From: Petrolisthes cinctipes
Taxonomy: Eukaryota > Arthropoda > Malacostraca > Decapoda > Porcellanidae
Length of the DNA: 64,000 bases
Direction: 5' to 3'
Assembly: GCA_033782935.1 (NCBI GenBank)
Contig: JAWQEG010002474.1
Coordinates: 37,895-101,894 of the forward strand
Under the pieces are notes generated by a model. It saw only the letters and a list, made by a program, of their open reading frames with translations. It was not told where the DNA came from and ran no database searches. Every line of letters begins with the position of its first letter. Positions within the stretch are counted from its first letter, which is position 1. Positions 46,276 to 59,057 of the stretch are shown here, one piece after another. The position numbers and the translations under genes were made by a program.

Positions 46276-46638
46276 GGTAAATATTGAATGAATTACCGTT
46301 ATTGGGTATGGTTTTTCTACCTTCCTTACCCACTTATTTAGACCATTCTAAGACTATTTTCTTCTATGGCATTTTCTCTGCAAATGCTCCATTTCCAAGA
46401 TAGGGCATATTCAAATGGGGCATTTTGAAATTAGCCTGACCTTACCTGACCTGACCTAACCTAACCTAGACCGCATCAGACTACCGTGACCTAACCTGGG
46501 CAGACTACCGGGACCTAACCTGGGCAAACTACCGGGAAATAATCGTGGTAAAGTACAGAAAATGACCAGGGCAAAATACTGGGACCTAGCTGGATCTGGC
46601 AACACTGCTACAAAACGGTAATTCTTTCAATAAATACC
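46276..46638. mobile_element. TIR element inserted in Tc1 pseudogene, 8-bp target duplication
   Basis: Begins GGTAAATATTGAATGAATTA and ends TTCTTTCAATAAATACC, imperfect inverted ends of about 24 bp, flanked by exact GAATATTG copies (46268-46275 and 46639-46646). An 8-bp duplication is typical of hAT elements. Inside, 46440-46600 holds degenerate CTACCGGGACCTAACCTGGG repeats. No coding sequence, so non-autonomous. The host reading frame continues when one GAATATTG is counted once. Confidence 0.82.
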
Positions 46639-46901
46639 GAATATTGTGAGGGGGGAGTTAGAAAAGAATCTTCACATTACATCTCGTATTGTAAAGGACT
46701 GTTTCAGAAAATGTCTGTAAAATCGTTTAGGCGGTCTATTCAAAATTTTGGCTACACCAGTCGACGGGCCATGATTAAACCACCTCTGTTGTCCAAAAGA
46801 GGCATAGGGACAGGGTCGACTTTGCCAAGAAATAACTGGCGTGGAGTGTTATGTGTTATGAAGTGATAAGACAACTTTCTCAGTGACTACTATACGTTTC
46901 A

Positions 46902-47036
46902 GCGCCGGACAGACGGTGTTTTTCGTATATATCTCTTAAACGAATCGTTGTATCAATATAATATTTCAGCACACTGTCTATAACACCCGGGCGTAATTTA
47001 TGGCTGACATACCATATTACTATATGTGTTATGTTA
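46902..47036 (+). repeat. Inverted duplication, left copy
   Basis: TTCAGCGCCGGACAGACGGT through TGGCTGACATACCATATTAC is the reverse complement of 48506-48640 at roughly 92% identity. Confidence 0.85.
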
Positions 47037-48505
<1,469 letters not shown>

Positions 48506-48640
48506 AACACATATAGGAATATGGTATGTCAGCCATAAATTACGCCCGGGTGTTAAAGATAGTGTGTTGAAATATTATATTGATACAACGATTCGTTTAG
48601 GAGATATTTGCGAAAAACACCATCTGTCCGGCGCTGAAAC
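48506..48640 (-). repeat. Inverted duplication, right copy
   Basis: Pairs with 46902-47036; contains ACGCCCGGGTGTTAAAGATA and TGTCCGGCGCTGAAACG. Confidence 0.85.
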
Positions 48641-49175
48641 GGATAGTAGTTATAGAGATGGTAATGTGTATCGTGACAAGGGTAGTGACATACCTCTTGA
48701 CCCTTGCTACATTCACGGTACTGTAAAACACCAGGATAATTTAATTTAATGGTGTGGTGTTGCTTCTCTGGACTTATTAGTCTCAAAAGCGGTCGCGATT
48801 TTTCGAAAGCCTATTCTGCCGAAAGTAAGTGCAATCGCCAATTACATTCATTACACACGAATACACTACATTGTCCCCTACTTAAATATACATAAATTGT
48901 AAATATTTGCGTCGTGAAACTCATATACAGATTTTCCTAGTTTATTAATGACTGGCCTGTAAACAGTCCCGATATTAACCCCATAGAGAACCTGTGGCAC
49001 ATAATAAAACGGGATTTAATAGGCAAGGACGTCGGCACCGTTCATAAGCTCGAGGCTGCAACTGGGGAGTCTTGGGTAAATATATCACCTGTAACCCTAC
49101 AAAAACTTACCCAATCACTACCCAAGCGACTGAGGAAAGTGAAGAGACGTCATGGAGGGTGCACAAAGTATTAAA

Positions 49176-49458
49176 GGTAAGAAAAATTAACAAGTGTATT
49201 AATTAATAACTGTTTATTGCAGCGCGATGAGTGAAATCGGCACCCGGCATAGACTTTTTGCCAGCATTTAATTCCATTTATAATGCACTCTTTTATAATT
49301 ATATTTGTCATTCACTTTATAATATGCCATGTGGTTCAACAGAGAGAGTGTTGCATTGTAAGGAAAACACGAAATGTAGTCCCAGGAGCGGTAGCCTACG
49401 TAAGGTTTTTACATACAATAGACAACTAGCCTACGCCATTAGTTAGTTTAATCTCGTC
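49176..49458. other. Unique spacer
   Basis: Probably the 3' flank of the Tc1-type copy. Terminal repeats could not be identified. Confidence 0.35.
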
Positions 49459-49617
49459 TTATGGGACCCTGTGATGTAGTAAGAGAATTGGAGATAATTG
49501 AGTTCTTCAAACATTGCCACGAACATCATTTATATGGAAGGAGCTTGTTTCGTGGCAAAGGTAGGAGGAATCAGAAGCCTCCAAATTTGAATTTCATACA
49601 CGATCACAGGGTCCTTA
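49459..49617 (-). mobile_element. MITE family H1, copy 3 (inverted)
   Basis: Starts TGGGACCCTGTGATGTAGT and ends CACGATCACAGGGTCCT. GGAGCTTGTTTCGTGGCA inside is the complement of copy 1 interior. TTA/TAA flanks. Confidence 0.75.
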
Positions 49618-49630
49618 AACTGATCATGCT

Positions 49631-49840
49631 CAAAAATGATTAACTATCCCCTAGTGAACTATACAAAAATGGTTTACGTTTACTACTGTCCTTTAATTCC
49701 CAAAATGATTGAACTGTCCCCTAGTGAACTATACAAAAATGGTTAATGTTACTACTGTCCTTTAATTCCCAAAATGATTGAACTGTCCCCTAGTGAACTA
49801 TACAAAAATGGTTAATGTTACTACTGTCCTTTAATTCCAC
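49631..49840 (+). repeat. 70-bp tandem repeat, three copies
   Basis: TCCCCTAGTGAACTATACAA recurs at 49647, 49717 and 49786, with TACTACTGTCCTTTAATTCC in each unit. Confidence 0.9.
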
Positions 49841-51019
49841 CAAGTAAAAAACAACGGTACAGTATTGGTGTAAAAGTACAGTACAGTATGTTGGGTACTG
49901 TAGGCTTATCATTACACTGGCACTCAGACTCGAACCTTTTAACACTAAGTAGTATTGTAATGTAAGGAGATTATTGGTTCTGCAGTTCAGTATATGAGTG
50001 ATGACCAGCTGCCTTTGTGAATAGACTGTGTAGTTGAGTATTATTATGAAACTATGGGTCGATTCCACAGTGGTTGGTATTGGTTTGTAAGCACGCAAAC
50101 GAAAGAATGTTAGTCGTTTAAATGACTTCTGGGTGAATTATTTAATGAATTTAGTGAGTAAACTATACAGTGATCATCATTATCTTGCTGTTGGATAGAT
50201 TTTGTGAATGCGGATACTCAGCTTTTGGAAAATAATGAAGCCTTACAAATGTGGTTGGTTGGGAAGCTTTAAAGTGTTCACGGATTTTATTCTTGATTTT
50301 GAAGTGTGCTATTTGTTTACTGTACTGTTACTGTACTATAGCCTTTAGTTGGTCTATTTTTACTGGCAAAGGTTTACTGTATATGGCTTGGTGAGAGATA
50401 TATGATATGAATGATGCTGCACTCAAGTTGCACAATAACTTGAAATACTGTATAGGAAAATTATTATTATTATTATTATTATTTTTATTTTTTGATTAAT
50501 AGTTATTTTATCATTTTGAGGAAAACTCCCTGAGCCACTGATGTATAGTATATCTATAGTTTTTCTGTAATCTTGCATTATTCTCCTATATTATGCAGTA
50601 ACCTTCTTCGTTATGGACCATTTTATTAATTCAAGTTTTAGTTTACTCAGTAATTAAACTTTCCCCCAAAGGGTGTGTATTTCAGTTTTATGTCATCATG
50701 TTATTTCATTATGGTGACTTTTCCTGAGTCCCATTAGGCTACTGTATGTACAAACTTTGTTGGGAGGCTGTTTCATCATGCAAAATTATTTATTTAATAA
50801 CTACATTTACATGGAGTTATAAAGATTATGTTTTTAAAAAGAATTGGGAATAATGATCAGTAAATACCATAATTATAAGAAGAATGAGATACAGTAGTGT
50901 ATTTCGTGGCATAGGTTAGTTAGTGGCACCAAAAGCCTTCCATTTCCACCAGTACAGTTGACCTTCACATAAACCCTACATCACCCTGATGTGTAATGTC
51001 AAACCCACGGTACTTAGCG
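49841..51019. other. Unique AT-rich DNA
   Basis: No gene, domain or clear repeat recognised, apart from a short (ATT)n at 50462-50484. Confidence 0.45.
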
Positions 51020-51355
51020 CTATGGAGCAACGGATCGTGTGTTCGTGTATGGGACCAGGTGGCTTCTAATCCCTCCTGACTATACCATGAAACCAGCTCC
51101 TTCAATGTACAGTACGGTCGGCGGCAGAAGTCTTATCGCCTCACCTGCTTCAACGAGTCTCACAGAATTCATGGACTCGAGAAATAAGCACGTTTTCTAC
51201 ACCTAATAATCTCGAGTCTATCAATAACGCGTGCTTAGGTGAAGCATGTGAGACGACAGGACTTTTGCCGCCGACTGTACAGTAAGTGTGTGTTTCGTGG
51301 CATTATTTGAAGGACTCACTAACCTCCAATTTTCTGACTACATCACGGGGTCTTC
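51020..51355 (+). mobile_element. MITE family H1, copy 4, split by a nested MITE
   Basis: Left part GGATCGTGTGTTCGTGTAT, AATCCCTCCTGACTATACCA, CCAGCTCCTTCAATG; right part TGTTTCGTGGCATTATTTGA, CTGACTACATCACGGGGTCT. A 173-bp element sits between them. Confidence 0.7.
51110..51282. mobile_element. Nested TA-flanked MITE with 23-bp or longer TIRs
   Basis: Ends CAGTACGGTCGGCGGCAGAA and the complement of CTGTACAGTCGGCGGCAAAA, flanked by TA, with further matches inside (CACCTGCTTCA / TGAAGCATGTG). The centre contains GACTCGAGA...TCTCGAGTC. No coding. Tc1/mariner-type target use is inferred from TA. Confidence 0.78.
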
Positions 51356-51445
51356 AATGCCCAGGGTAAGAGGATTGCAGTGAGATATTTCACTTTTCCT
51401 CTCTTAGTATTCCTTCGATACGGTCGGTCATAAATATAAATATAA

Positions 51446-51606
<161 letters not shown>

Positions 51607-51749
51607 GCAGACACAGTTCTGTAATTTGTTTTGCTTGCTGTTATTAGTGGTTCGTAGAAGGTGGTGAGGAGGGAAGGAAGGGAGTAAAGGAGGGAAGGGG
51701 GGATAAGCAGGAGGAAGAGGAGGGAGGAAGGAAGGGAGTAGGCCTAAAG

Positions 51750-52500
51750 AGGAAAGCCAATCACCAATCCATGTACACAACTGTTCCCCCAAGCCATGTG
51801 CTTTTAACTTTAATAGTAGTCGCTTGTGTGGTTCTGTGTCAAACGCTTTCTGAAAGTCTAAATATATAATATCAGTTGGCACTTTTTCGTCTGCATTACA
51901 GCTTATATAGTTAAAAAACTCGAGTAAATTTGTTAAACAAGATCTGTTGTTACGGAAACCGTGTTGAGAGTCCAGAATTAAGTTCTGCTCATCTAGATGT
52001 GATACTATTTTATCTCTCAAAAGTTTTTCAAATATTTTTATTATAACAGATGTTAAGCCTATTGGGCGGTAGTTTCCGGCTTGACTTTTATTACTTTTCT
52101 TAAATATAGGAGTTACATTGGCTTTTTTCCAAAGGGCTGGCACTTTACATTTGCTTAGTGACTTATTAAATATTATATTTAAAGGTTGTACAACTTCTCT
52201 ATGACATTCACGTAATAATCTGGGGGACACTTCGTCACATCCTACACTTTTAAAAGGATCTTGTGTTTTTAAATACTTTAAGAGTTCTTCATCTGTAAAT
52301 TCATTAATTTCTAGTTTATTACCATCTGCTACCTCTGAAAAGTTTGGAGGTTCTGGCAAATTAATTTCATTTTCCTTTGTAAAAACTGAGTTAAAATGTT
52401 CATTTAGTATGGTTGAATTTCATTTGTTATCCAAACTGATTTGCGATTGTTCGTTCGTTTCTTTATTCTCAGTACATGTTTCTTTTCAATTGACAGGAGT
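51750..52500 (-). pseudogene. Truncated CR1 reverse transcriptase
   Basis: An open frame from 52359 shows [80 protein letters not shown] (motif A) and ends recognisably at [10 protein letters not shown] near 51757. Motif B and YxDD are absent. The frame goes on through polyproline and TA-repeat residues to 51343, which is not RT. Upstream (52500-52360), residues with stops continue the linker. It cannot be active. Confidence 0.85.
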
Positions 52501-52555
52501 TTTCTGTAAATCTATTACACGTCGTATCGACATCTTCATTATTTAGCAATTCTGT

Positions 52556-53290
52556 TCAGATTATTTCGTTTAGTTCTTTTCTAATATTGTCAAAGTTTGC
52601 TCTTTTATAGTCAGGTACTAACTGACTATTTTCGCAGATTTTAGTGTTACAGTTTATGTTACATCTTATTATTCTGTGATCGCTGTTTGCAAAGGGCTCA
52701 CCGACTTCGCATGAACTGATTAAATCAAGGTCTGTTGTTAAAACAAGGTCGAGGATATTATTATCTAGAGTTGGTTCTTGTACCAATTGATTTAAATAGA
52801 GTTTACGAGCGATTTTCAACAGACGTTTTCCTTCGTTGTCGCCTGACTGAAGTTTCCAGTTTATTCTTGGAAGGTTAAAATCACCGCATATAATGGCATT
52901 TTTGTTTTCTATTACTGATTTTATCTCTTCGTATAGCAAATTGTCATGTTCTGTAGTGGTTTTGGGGGAACGATATACTGTACCGATGATTAAATGTTTT
53001 CCATTTACTTTGAGTTTGACATATATAGAATCATATGCATCGTGTTTGTCTTTATTTATTTCGATTTTACCCAGGTTATCTCTAATGAATAAAAGAACTC
53101 CACCCCCTTTTTTATGTGTCCTACAGTTAGCAAAAACTTGATAACCTGGGATAGCTACTTCTGCCAAATAATGTTTATTGTTAAAATTTAACCATGTTTC
53201 TGTTATATTAATTATATCGGGATTTTCGGCATTTACGTATGCAAGCAGTTCGTCTCTTTTTCCAATAATGGTCCTTGCGTTTGTATACAT
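52556..53290 (-). pseudogene. CR1 endonuclease domain
   Basis: 244 open codons with every catalytic block: MYTNARTIIGKRDEL (Asn), IINITETWLN (Glu), KKGGGVLLFIRDNL, IGTVYRSP, AIICGDFNLPRINW (Asp/Asn), NNILDLVLTT and FANSDHRIIRCNI (SDH). The reading stops at a TGA at 52556 in what should be the linker (EII then stop, then TELLNNEDVDT in frame), so the EN-RT protein is broken, but the EN itself looks intact. It starts about 54 bases past the ORF1 stop. Confidence 0.88.
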
Positions 53291-53343
53291 AAGGATTAAT
53301 TTGTTACACCCGTGTCTTATCAGTGGAGCCGAACGCGATGTGT

Positions 53344-54384
53344 TCAGGGAAAATCCTGCTCGGAGTTGTCCTCTGGATCTGGCACCATATCCGTTTCTGT
53401 TTCTGTCTGCCTATCTGTTTCTACCTGCCTGTCGTTATCTTCCTGTCTATCTCCTTCCTCAGTGTTGGCATTTCTCTCATCGTCTTGAGAGGCTGGGATC
53501 TCATCTATACATTCGCCTATCACTCTTCCTAATCTCGCTTTACCAACACTGTTGAGATGTAAGCCATCTCGACTATACAATGTTATATCCCTACAAAAGT
53601 GGTGCCAGATATCTAAAAACTCTGCATTATCCTGCCTACATAGCGCCTTTAATCTACGATTGACGACGGACATTTTCCTAAAATAGTCAGGGCCAACATC
53701 ATATCTAGGAATGATGCCACACACTGCTAGTTTCCTTCTCCTGTTGGTGAATTCCCTAATCATTTTCCTATACTTTTCTAATATGGTGTCGGTGTCATCT
53801 AGCCGGAGGTTGTTTGTGCCAACTAGTGTCACAAACGTTGTATCCTCTGGTGAGTTTTCTACTAGATAGTCAACCTTCTCTATATTATCATCTATCTTAT
53901 GACCAGGATAGCATCTATTTGTCCTCTTTTTCTTCCTATCCCTACAGAACTCGTTCTCCTGGCCTCTTACTAAACTATCCCCCACCAAGGAGAAACTAGG
54001 TTCCTCCCCAACTTCATCGTTTAATAGTTCATATCTATTGCTAACTTTGATGGCGCTTTTTACAATATTATTATTGACCTTGGCCCTGGCTCCATTCATT
54101 ACTTGAATGAAACCGTCATTCCTATCGCTATCGTCTGCCCTGTTGCTATCATCTGACCTGCTGCTATCATCTGTTCTGTCACTATTTACAGTAGTATCGT
54201 CACCCTTTGCCTGAAGTTGTCTTTTGAAAGTGGCAACTTCTTTCCTAAGTTCCCTAACCTCGGCCAAGATCTTCTCCCTGTTATAACAAAACAGGCAACT
54301 GTTTTGACTATCTTGGTCAAGAAACAACTCGAGCAGGAATTGTCCTGAACACAAAGGGCACATGTATCGAGTTGCATGAGGCAT
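53344..54384 (-). CDS. CR1 ORF1 with N-terminal CxxC finger and SGNH esterase, intact
   Basis: 346 codons with no break. C9/C12 and C30/C33 form a two-CxxC zinc site. Residues 36-60 are coiled-coil. An Asp/Ser/Arg repeat region (SRSDDSNRADDSDRND) spans about 65-92. The SGNH domain follows: GDSLVRGQ with nucleophile S137, LVGTNN (N191), CGIIPRYD and DGLHLN with D273 and H276. The C-terminus is acidic (TDRQTETETD). In CR1 elements this esterase-like ORF1 is required for mobility in some families and may act on lipids or membranes; its natural substrate is not settled. It is intact although its ORF2 partner is broken. Confidence 0.88.
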   Translation of the reverse strand: MPHATRYMCPLCSGQFLLELFLDQDSQNSCLFCYNREKILAEVRELRKEVATFKRQLQAKGDDTTVNSDRTDDSSRSDDSNRADDSDRNDGFIQVMNGARAKVNNNIVKSAIKVSNRYELLNDEVGEEPSFSLVGDSLVRGQENEFCRDRKKKRTNRCYPGHKIDDNIEKVDYLVENSPEDTTFVTLVGTNNLRLDDTDTILEKYRKMIREFTNRRRKLAVCGIIPRYDVGPDYFRKMSVVNRRLKALCRQDNAEFLDIWHHFCRDITLYSRDGLHLNSVGKARLGRVIGECIDEIPASQDDERNANTEEGDRQEDNDRQVETDRQTETETDMVPDPEDNSEQDFP

Positions 54385-55029
54385 GGTGTTGGTTATGTGT
54401 GAATTCTAGGGAGAGTTTGGGCTTTAGAGTTTGGGGATGAAACGGAGAGAAGAAAAGGGGCAGATATGAGAGGAAAAGACAAGGCAGTGCGAGGTGAGTG
54501 AAGGTAGATTAGGACTGGCAGGATGTAGGGACTGTTAGAGAGAAGGGAAGGCCAGGTAGAAACGGAAAAGGATAAGAAGGTTAAGCATGTACGAAAAGGT
54601 ATTCCCCTGGGAATTTAGGAATGGGAGTAGGGTGTGTCAGGATACAATAATTAGTACACCAATATACACAAAGTTGATATACTAATATATGCACTAAATT
54701 AATATACTAATTTATGCACAAAGTTAATACACTAATATACACAAAAATAATACACCAATTTACAACACAGTGGTGAAATTTAAGCAAAAATTAAGACACA
54801 ATAATATGAATGAACTCAAAATTAATAACAACACACAGAAGTACAAATGCACTCACACAATAGGACAGGCAAAATTTGTGTCCTAAGATACAATGCTAAC
54901 TGGATAGAAGGATAAAAATACAAAAATTATAATTTCTACTCAACGTTCGTTTAATTTTCTGGAGCTGAGACGGTCTTTCCAGGCAACAAGGGCAGGTCAA
55001 ACAGAGCAGGTCAAAAACGCGTGTGATCA
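54385..55029. other. Probable CR1 5' UTR and spacer
   Basis: 54385-54650 likely belongs to the CR1 5' UTR (minus strand). 54650-54765 contains about four units of AATATACACAAAGTTGATAT type, about 28 bp. The rest is unique. Confidence 0.5.
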
Positions 55030-55340
55030 CTACACCTTTTCAGTCTGGACGAGAAGGAGGAAGAGGAAGAGAAGGAGGAGGAAGAAGAGGAGGAGGAAGA
55101 GGAAGAAGAGAAGGAGGAAGAGGAAGAGGAAGAGAAGGAGGAGGAGGAAGAGAAGGAGGAGGAGGAAGAGAAGGAGGAGGAGGAAGAAAAGGAGATGGAG
55201 GAAGGAAGGAGATGGAGGAAGGAAGGAGATGGAGGAAGGAAGGAGATGGAGGAAGGAAGGAGATGTGAAGGAAGAGGAGGAGGAAGAGAAGGAGGAAGAG
55301 GAAGAGAAGGAGATGGAGGAAGAGAAGGAGATGGAGTAAG
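55030..55340 (+). repeat. (GGA)n-rich homopurine array
   Basis: GAGGAGGAAGAGAAGG and GGAGATGGAGGAAGGAA units. Confidence 0.9.
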
Positions 55341-55394
55341 GTCAAGTAGTCCTGGAGTGACCCCGACCCTCACTCCACAGTCACTCAGGGAACC

Positions 55395-55665
55395 ACCAGT
55401 CAGGGGTCATTCAGGGGTGGGTTAGGGGGGGTCAGGGGGGTTAGAGGAGTTAGGGGTGGGTCAGGGGGGTTAGAGGGATCAGGGTGGGTCAGGGTGTTTA
55501 GGGGGATCAGGTGGGGGGGGTTAGGGGGGGTCAGGGTGTTAGGGGCATCAGGGTGAGGCAGGGGGTTAGGGATGGGTCCTTCTCCCACTTTTCAATAGAC
55601 TGCCAGGGGGTTTAGGATGGGGTCAGGGAGTATTAGTGGGTGAGGGGGGGGGTCAGGGAAAGGGT
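55395..55665 (+). repeat. G-rich GGGGGGTCAGGGTGTTAGG minisatellite
   Basis: About 12 irregular units; many G runs, quadruplex-prone. Confidence 0.88.
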
Positions 55666-55766
55666 CAGGGGTGAGGAATCGCATCTCAGACCCGTATCTC
55701 CTCTGCTGATAAAATTTTGAAGATGTTGATTCCACCAGACTTTTCCATGAAACCGATATATATGTA

Positions 55767-55935
55767 CACTCGCAATCCAAAATATGTATCCAGGTCTTGT
55801 TGAAGCTTCGAATCATTTGACATACTATTGTGAACAAATTACAAAGCTTATCCTATTTCCTATTTGCTTGAGCTCGCTTAATACTCGATCAAGCTATTCG
55901 AATCAAGCCTGGATACATATTTTGGATTGCGAGTG
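55767..55935. mobile_element. MITE M2 with exact 28-bp terminal inverted repeats
   Basis: CACTCGCAATCCAAAATATG-TATCCAGG at the left is exactly complementary to the right end, with TA on each side. The inner part is partly palindromic (GCTTCGAATCA / GATCAAGCTATTCGAATC). No coding. Confidence 0.85.
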
Positions 55936-55941
55936 TACATA

Positions 55942-56255
55942 CAGTCGTGGTCAAATATAATCATCCATATAGGGGTAACTCACGTAAGATTTTGACAGTT
56001 TCCCTCTGTTCCTAAGCTGATAAACTTTCCAATAAATATGTTAAGTACCATCGTTTAATTTACTACAAGCAGCTACACACTACTTAAAACAATAACACAC
56101 ACACACACACACACACACGTTAACTACCATCTTTTAATTTACTACAAGCAGCTACACACTACTTAAAACAATAACATTATATATGAAGATGAAAACATTA
56201 AACAGCAAATTGTTAAAGTTACCCATATGTGGATGATTATTATTGACCATGACTG
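55942..56255 (+). mobile_element. Mariner-type MITE family M1, copy 2 (with internal duplication)
   Basis: CAGTCGTGGTCAAATATAAT at the left, CCATGACTG at the right, flanked by TA. The segment TTTAATTTACTACAAGCAGC to AACAATAACA occurs twice (about 56053-56094 and 56132-56174) around a (CA)n run at 56095-56118. Confidence 0.85.
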
Positions 56256-56433
56256 TACATACATACATAGCCTACTATAGTGGTTTGCTGATGTACCATT
56301 GTGTTTCCTGGTATTGTTTAGAAGAGGAACCAGTAGCCACCCAGGTTTGTAGACAGAGGGTTTTATTAACATATTATTTTTTTGTGGTTAAAGGAATGTC
56401 CGAGGTGAATCTGTTTAGGGATGTATGTATGTA

Positions 56434-56668
56434 CAGTCGTGGTCAATAATAATCATCCACATATGAGTATCTCAAACAAGTTACTGTCTAATGTTTTCAC
56501 GTTCACATATGATGTTATTGTTTTAAGTAGTGTGTAGCTGCTTGTAGTAAATTAAAAGATGGTAGTTAACTTATTTATTGGAAAGTTTATCATCTAAGGA
56601 ACAGAGGGAAACTGTCAAACTCTTACGTGAGTTACCCCTATATGGATGATTATATTTGACCGCGACTG
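56434..56668 (-). mobile_element. Mariner-type MITE family M1, copy 3
   Basis: TA flanked; starts CAGTCGTGGTCAATAATAAT and ends ATTTGACCGCGACTG. In inverse orientation to copy 2, without the duplication. Confidence 0.85.
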
Positions 56669-56717
56669 TATGTATGTGGAAAGAACACACGAATATCGTT
56701 TTAAGTGAAGCAGGGCA

Positions 56718-57000
56718 CACACACACACACACACACGTAAAAAATATGCATTCATTTAATAGCCAAACATTGCCTACACGCGCTGCAGGAAAAGGCAATT
56801 TCCGTAAATAAAAATATTTCTCTCTCCACACACACACACAAACACACACACACACACACAGAGACGTATACAACACACACATACACACAAACACACACAA
56901 ACAGGCGTATACATATACACACACACAGGCGTATACAACATATACACACACATACACATATACATACACACAGGTATACAACACAGACATATACATAACC
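56718..57000. repeat. (CA)n compound microsatellites
   Basis: CA runs at 56718-56738 and 56828-57000 with GTATACA interruptions. Confidence 0.88.
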
Positions 57001-57023
57001 ACAACCAACAGACAGGTATCACT

Positions 57024-57672
57024 AAAGGCCGTATCACACGGTCGCTCATTTCCTGCAACATCGTGTCGTACGACATCATTTTCGACGACATGTCGCGGGA
57101 AACAATAGCACACGGCAAATTCTCATTCAGACAACAACGACGACCGACGACACCACGCGGGCGGCGGGATAACCAAAACACTCTGTTACAAAAGCCACAT
57201 CACCAAGGATGGACGCCATTAACCGAACCGAACCTAACCTAACCTAACCATTTTAGCTGTTGGAGCATGTGCAATTGCTTTGGAAGAAGAAGAAAGAGGT
57301 TTGGACCAGGCGGCAGGCGAAAGCAGAAATGTAAACAAACCCCGAAATCAAATCAATATTCCATGCTTAATATTTAACAGTTAAATTCGGTGTATATAAT
57401 ATATAAGATCTAGGAATACAATTTCTATATTCAAATAATGATACCTAACACTACTTAAATCATAATATGCCATAATAATATATTCCATACAATATTATTC
57501 ACTATAGACTTTCAACGACTTTCTCCCTGTCGCAGGAAATCGCCGACAGTTTTCGATAGTTTCCGTCAACACCTCGTCGTCCGAAATCTCCCATTTCCCA
57601 CGACATGTCGTCGAAAATCGTGTCGTACGACACGATGTCGTCGGAAAAAGTGCCCGTGTGATAGCCGCTTTA
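57024..57672 (+). mobile_element. Large MITE with about 75-bp TIRs (PIF/Harbinger-like?)
   Basis: Left end AAAGGCCGTATCACACGGTC and right end complementary to AAAGCGGCTATCACACGGGC, with inner parts pairing over about 75 bp. Each end contains palindromes such as TCGTGTCGTACGACACGA. The middle has a short frame LAVGACAIALEEEERGL with Glu-rich residues, and CCTAACCTAACC. The target duplication is TA or TAA, so PIF/Harbinger is a guess. Confidence 0.75.
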
Positions 57673-57718
57673 CGATGTAAATAGAGATGTTACGAGTATT
57701 CAATGTGTTTGGTAGGCA

Positions 57719-57975
57719 CACACACACACACACACACATATATACAAATACACATATACACATATGCATCTGTTTAGAATTTATCACGATATTTTATTAT
57801 GCTGTTTAAATAATAATGACTACCACTAATAATACCTATAAAAATAATAATAATAACAAAAATAATATAATAACAAAAATAATAATAACAATAATAATAA
57901 TAATAATAATAATAACAATAACGATAATGATAATAATACACTAACAATAAATAGTTTAACAATGTCAATAATAAT
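57719..57975. repeat. (CA)n and (AAT)n microsatellites
   Basis: CA at 57719-57740 and AATAAT/AACAAT at 57840-57960, with a unique stretch between. Confidence 0.88.
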
Positions 57976-58315
57976 GAAATAGATGGAATGAGTCTCTGGT
58001 TAAATAATCAACTTACCTAAAAGTTAAGCTACGATTTCGAACATGACCATATACAACTAGTTTATTTTTCATTGATGTTCAGACGTGTTTATTATGATAG
58101 ATATTGATAGCCAGTAATTTTACACGCACACACACTCACTCACTCATTCACTCACTCACTCACTCACTCACACACAAACTATGTACATAAATAGGTCTTA
58201 AATCTGTTATGATGCACAATAATGATATGCAGTTATTTCATTATATCTTTTAGAGGAATCGGTAGTCATTTTACACTCTATCAACAACAACAACAACAAC
58301 AGATGACCCCCTTAC

Positions 58316-58316
<1 letters not shown>
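57976..58316. other. Spacer with (ACTC)n
   Basis: CACTCACTCACTC at 58132-58170; no gene. Confidence 0.45.
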
Positions 58317-58950
<634 letters not shown>

Positions 58951-59057
58951 ATCAAAACCATCGTAGAGACAGACAGACATAAAGACACCAAACCAATTTT
59001 CAATCTCAAATCCCCAAACCCAACCAATTCAAAACAAATACTGAAGAATTGAAACTG

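Larger units (their letters stand above)
51750..54650 (-). mobile_element. CR1-type non-LTR retrotransposon, 3' part lost
   Basis: Minus strand: ORF1 with SGNH-esterase (54384-53344), endonuclease (53290-52556) and RT (52359-51750), the gene order and ORF1 type of CR1 elements. The RT stops being recognisable at about 51750, just after motif A and before motif B, where purine-rich repeat DNA begins. 54385-54650 is a likely 5' UTR. The element at 62348-64000 is a close relative. Confidence 0.88.
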
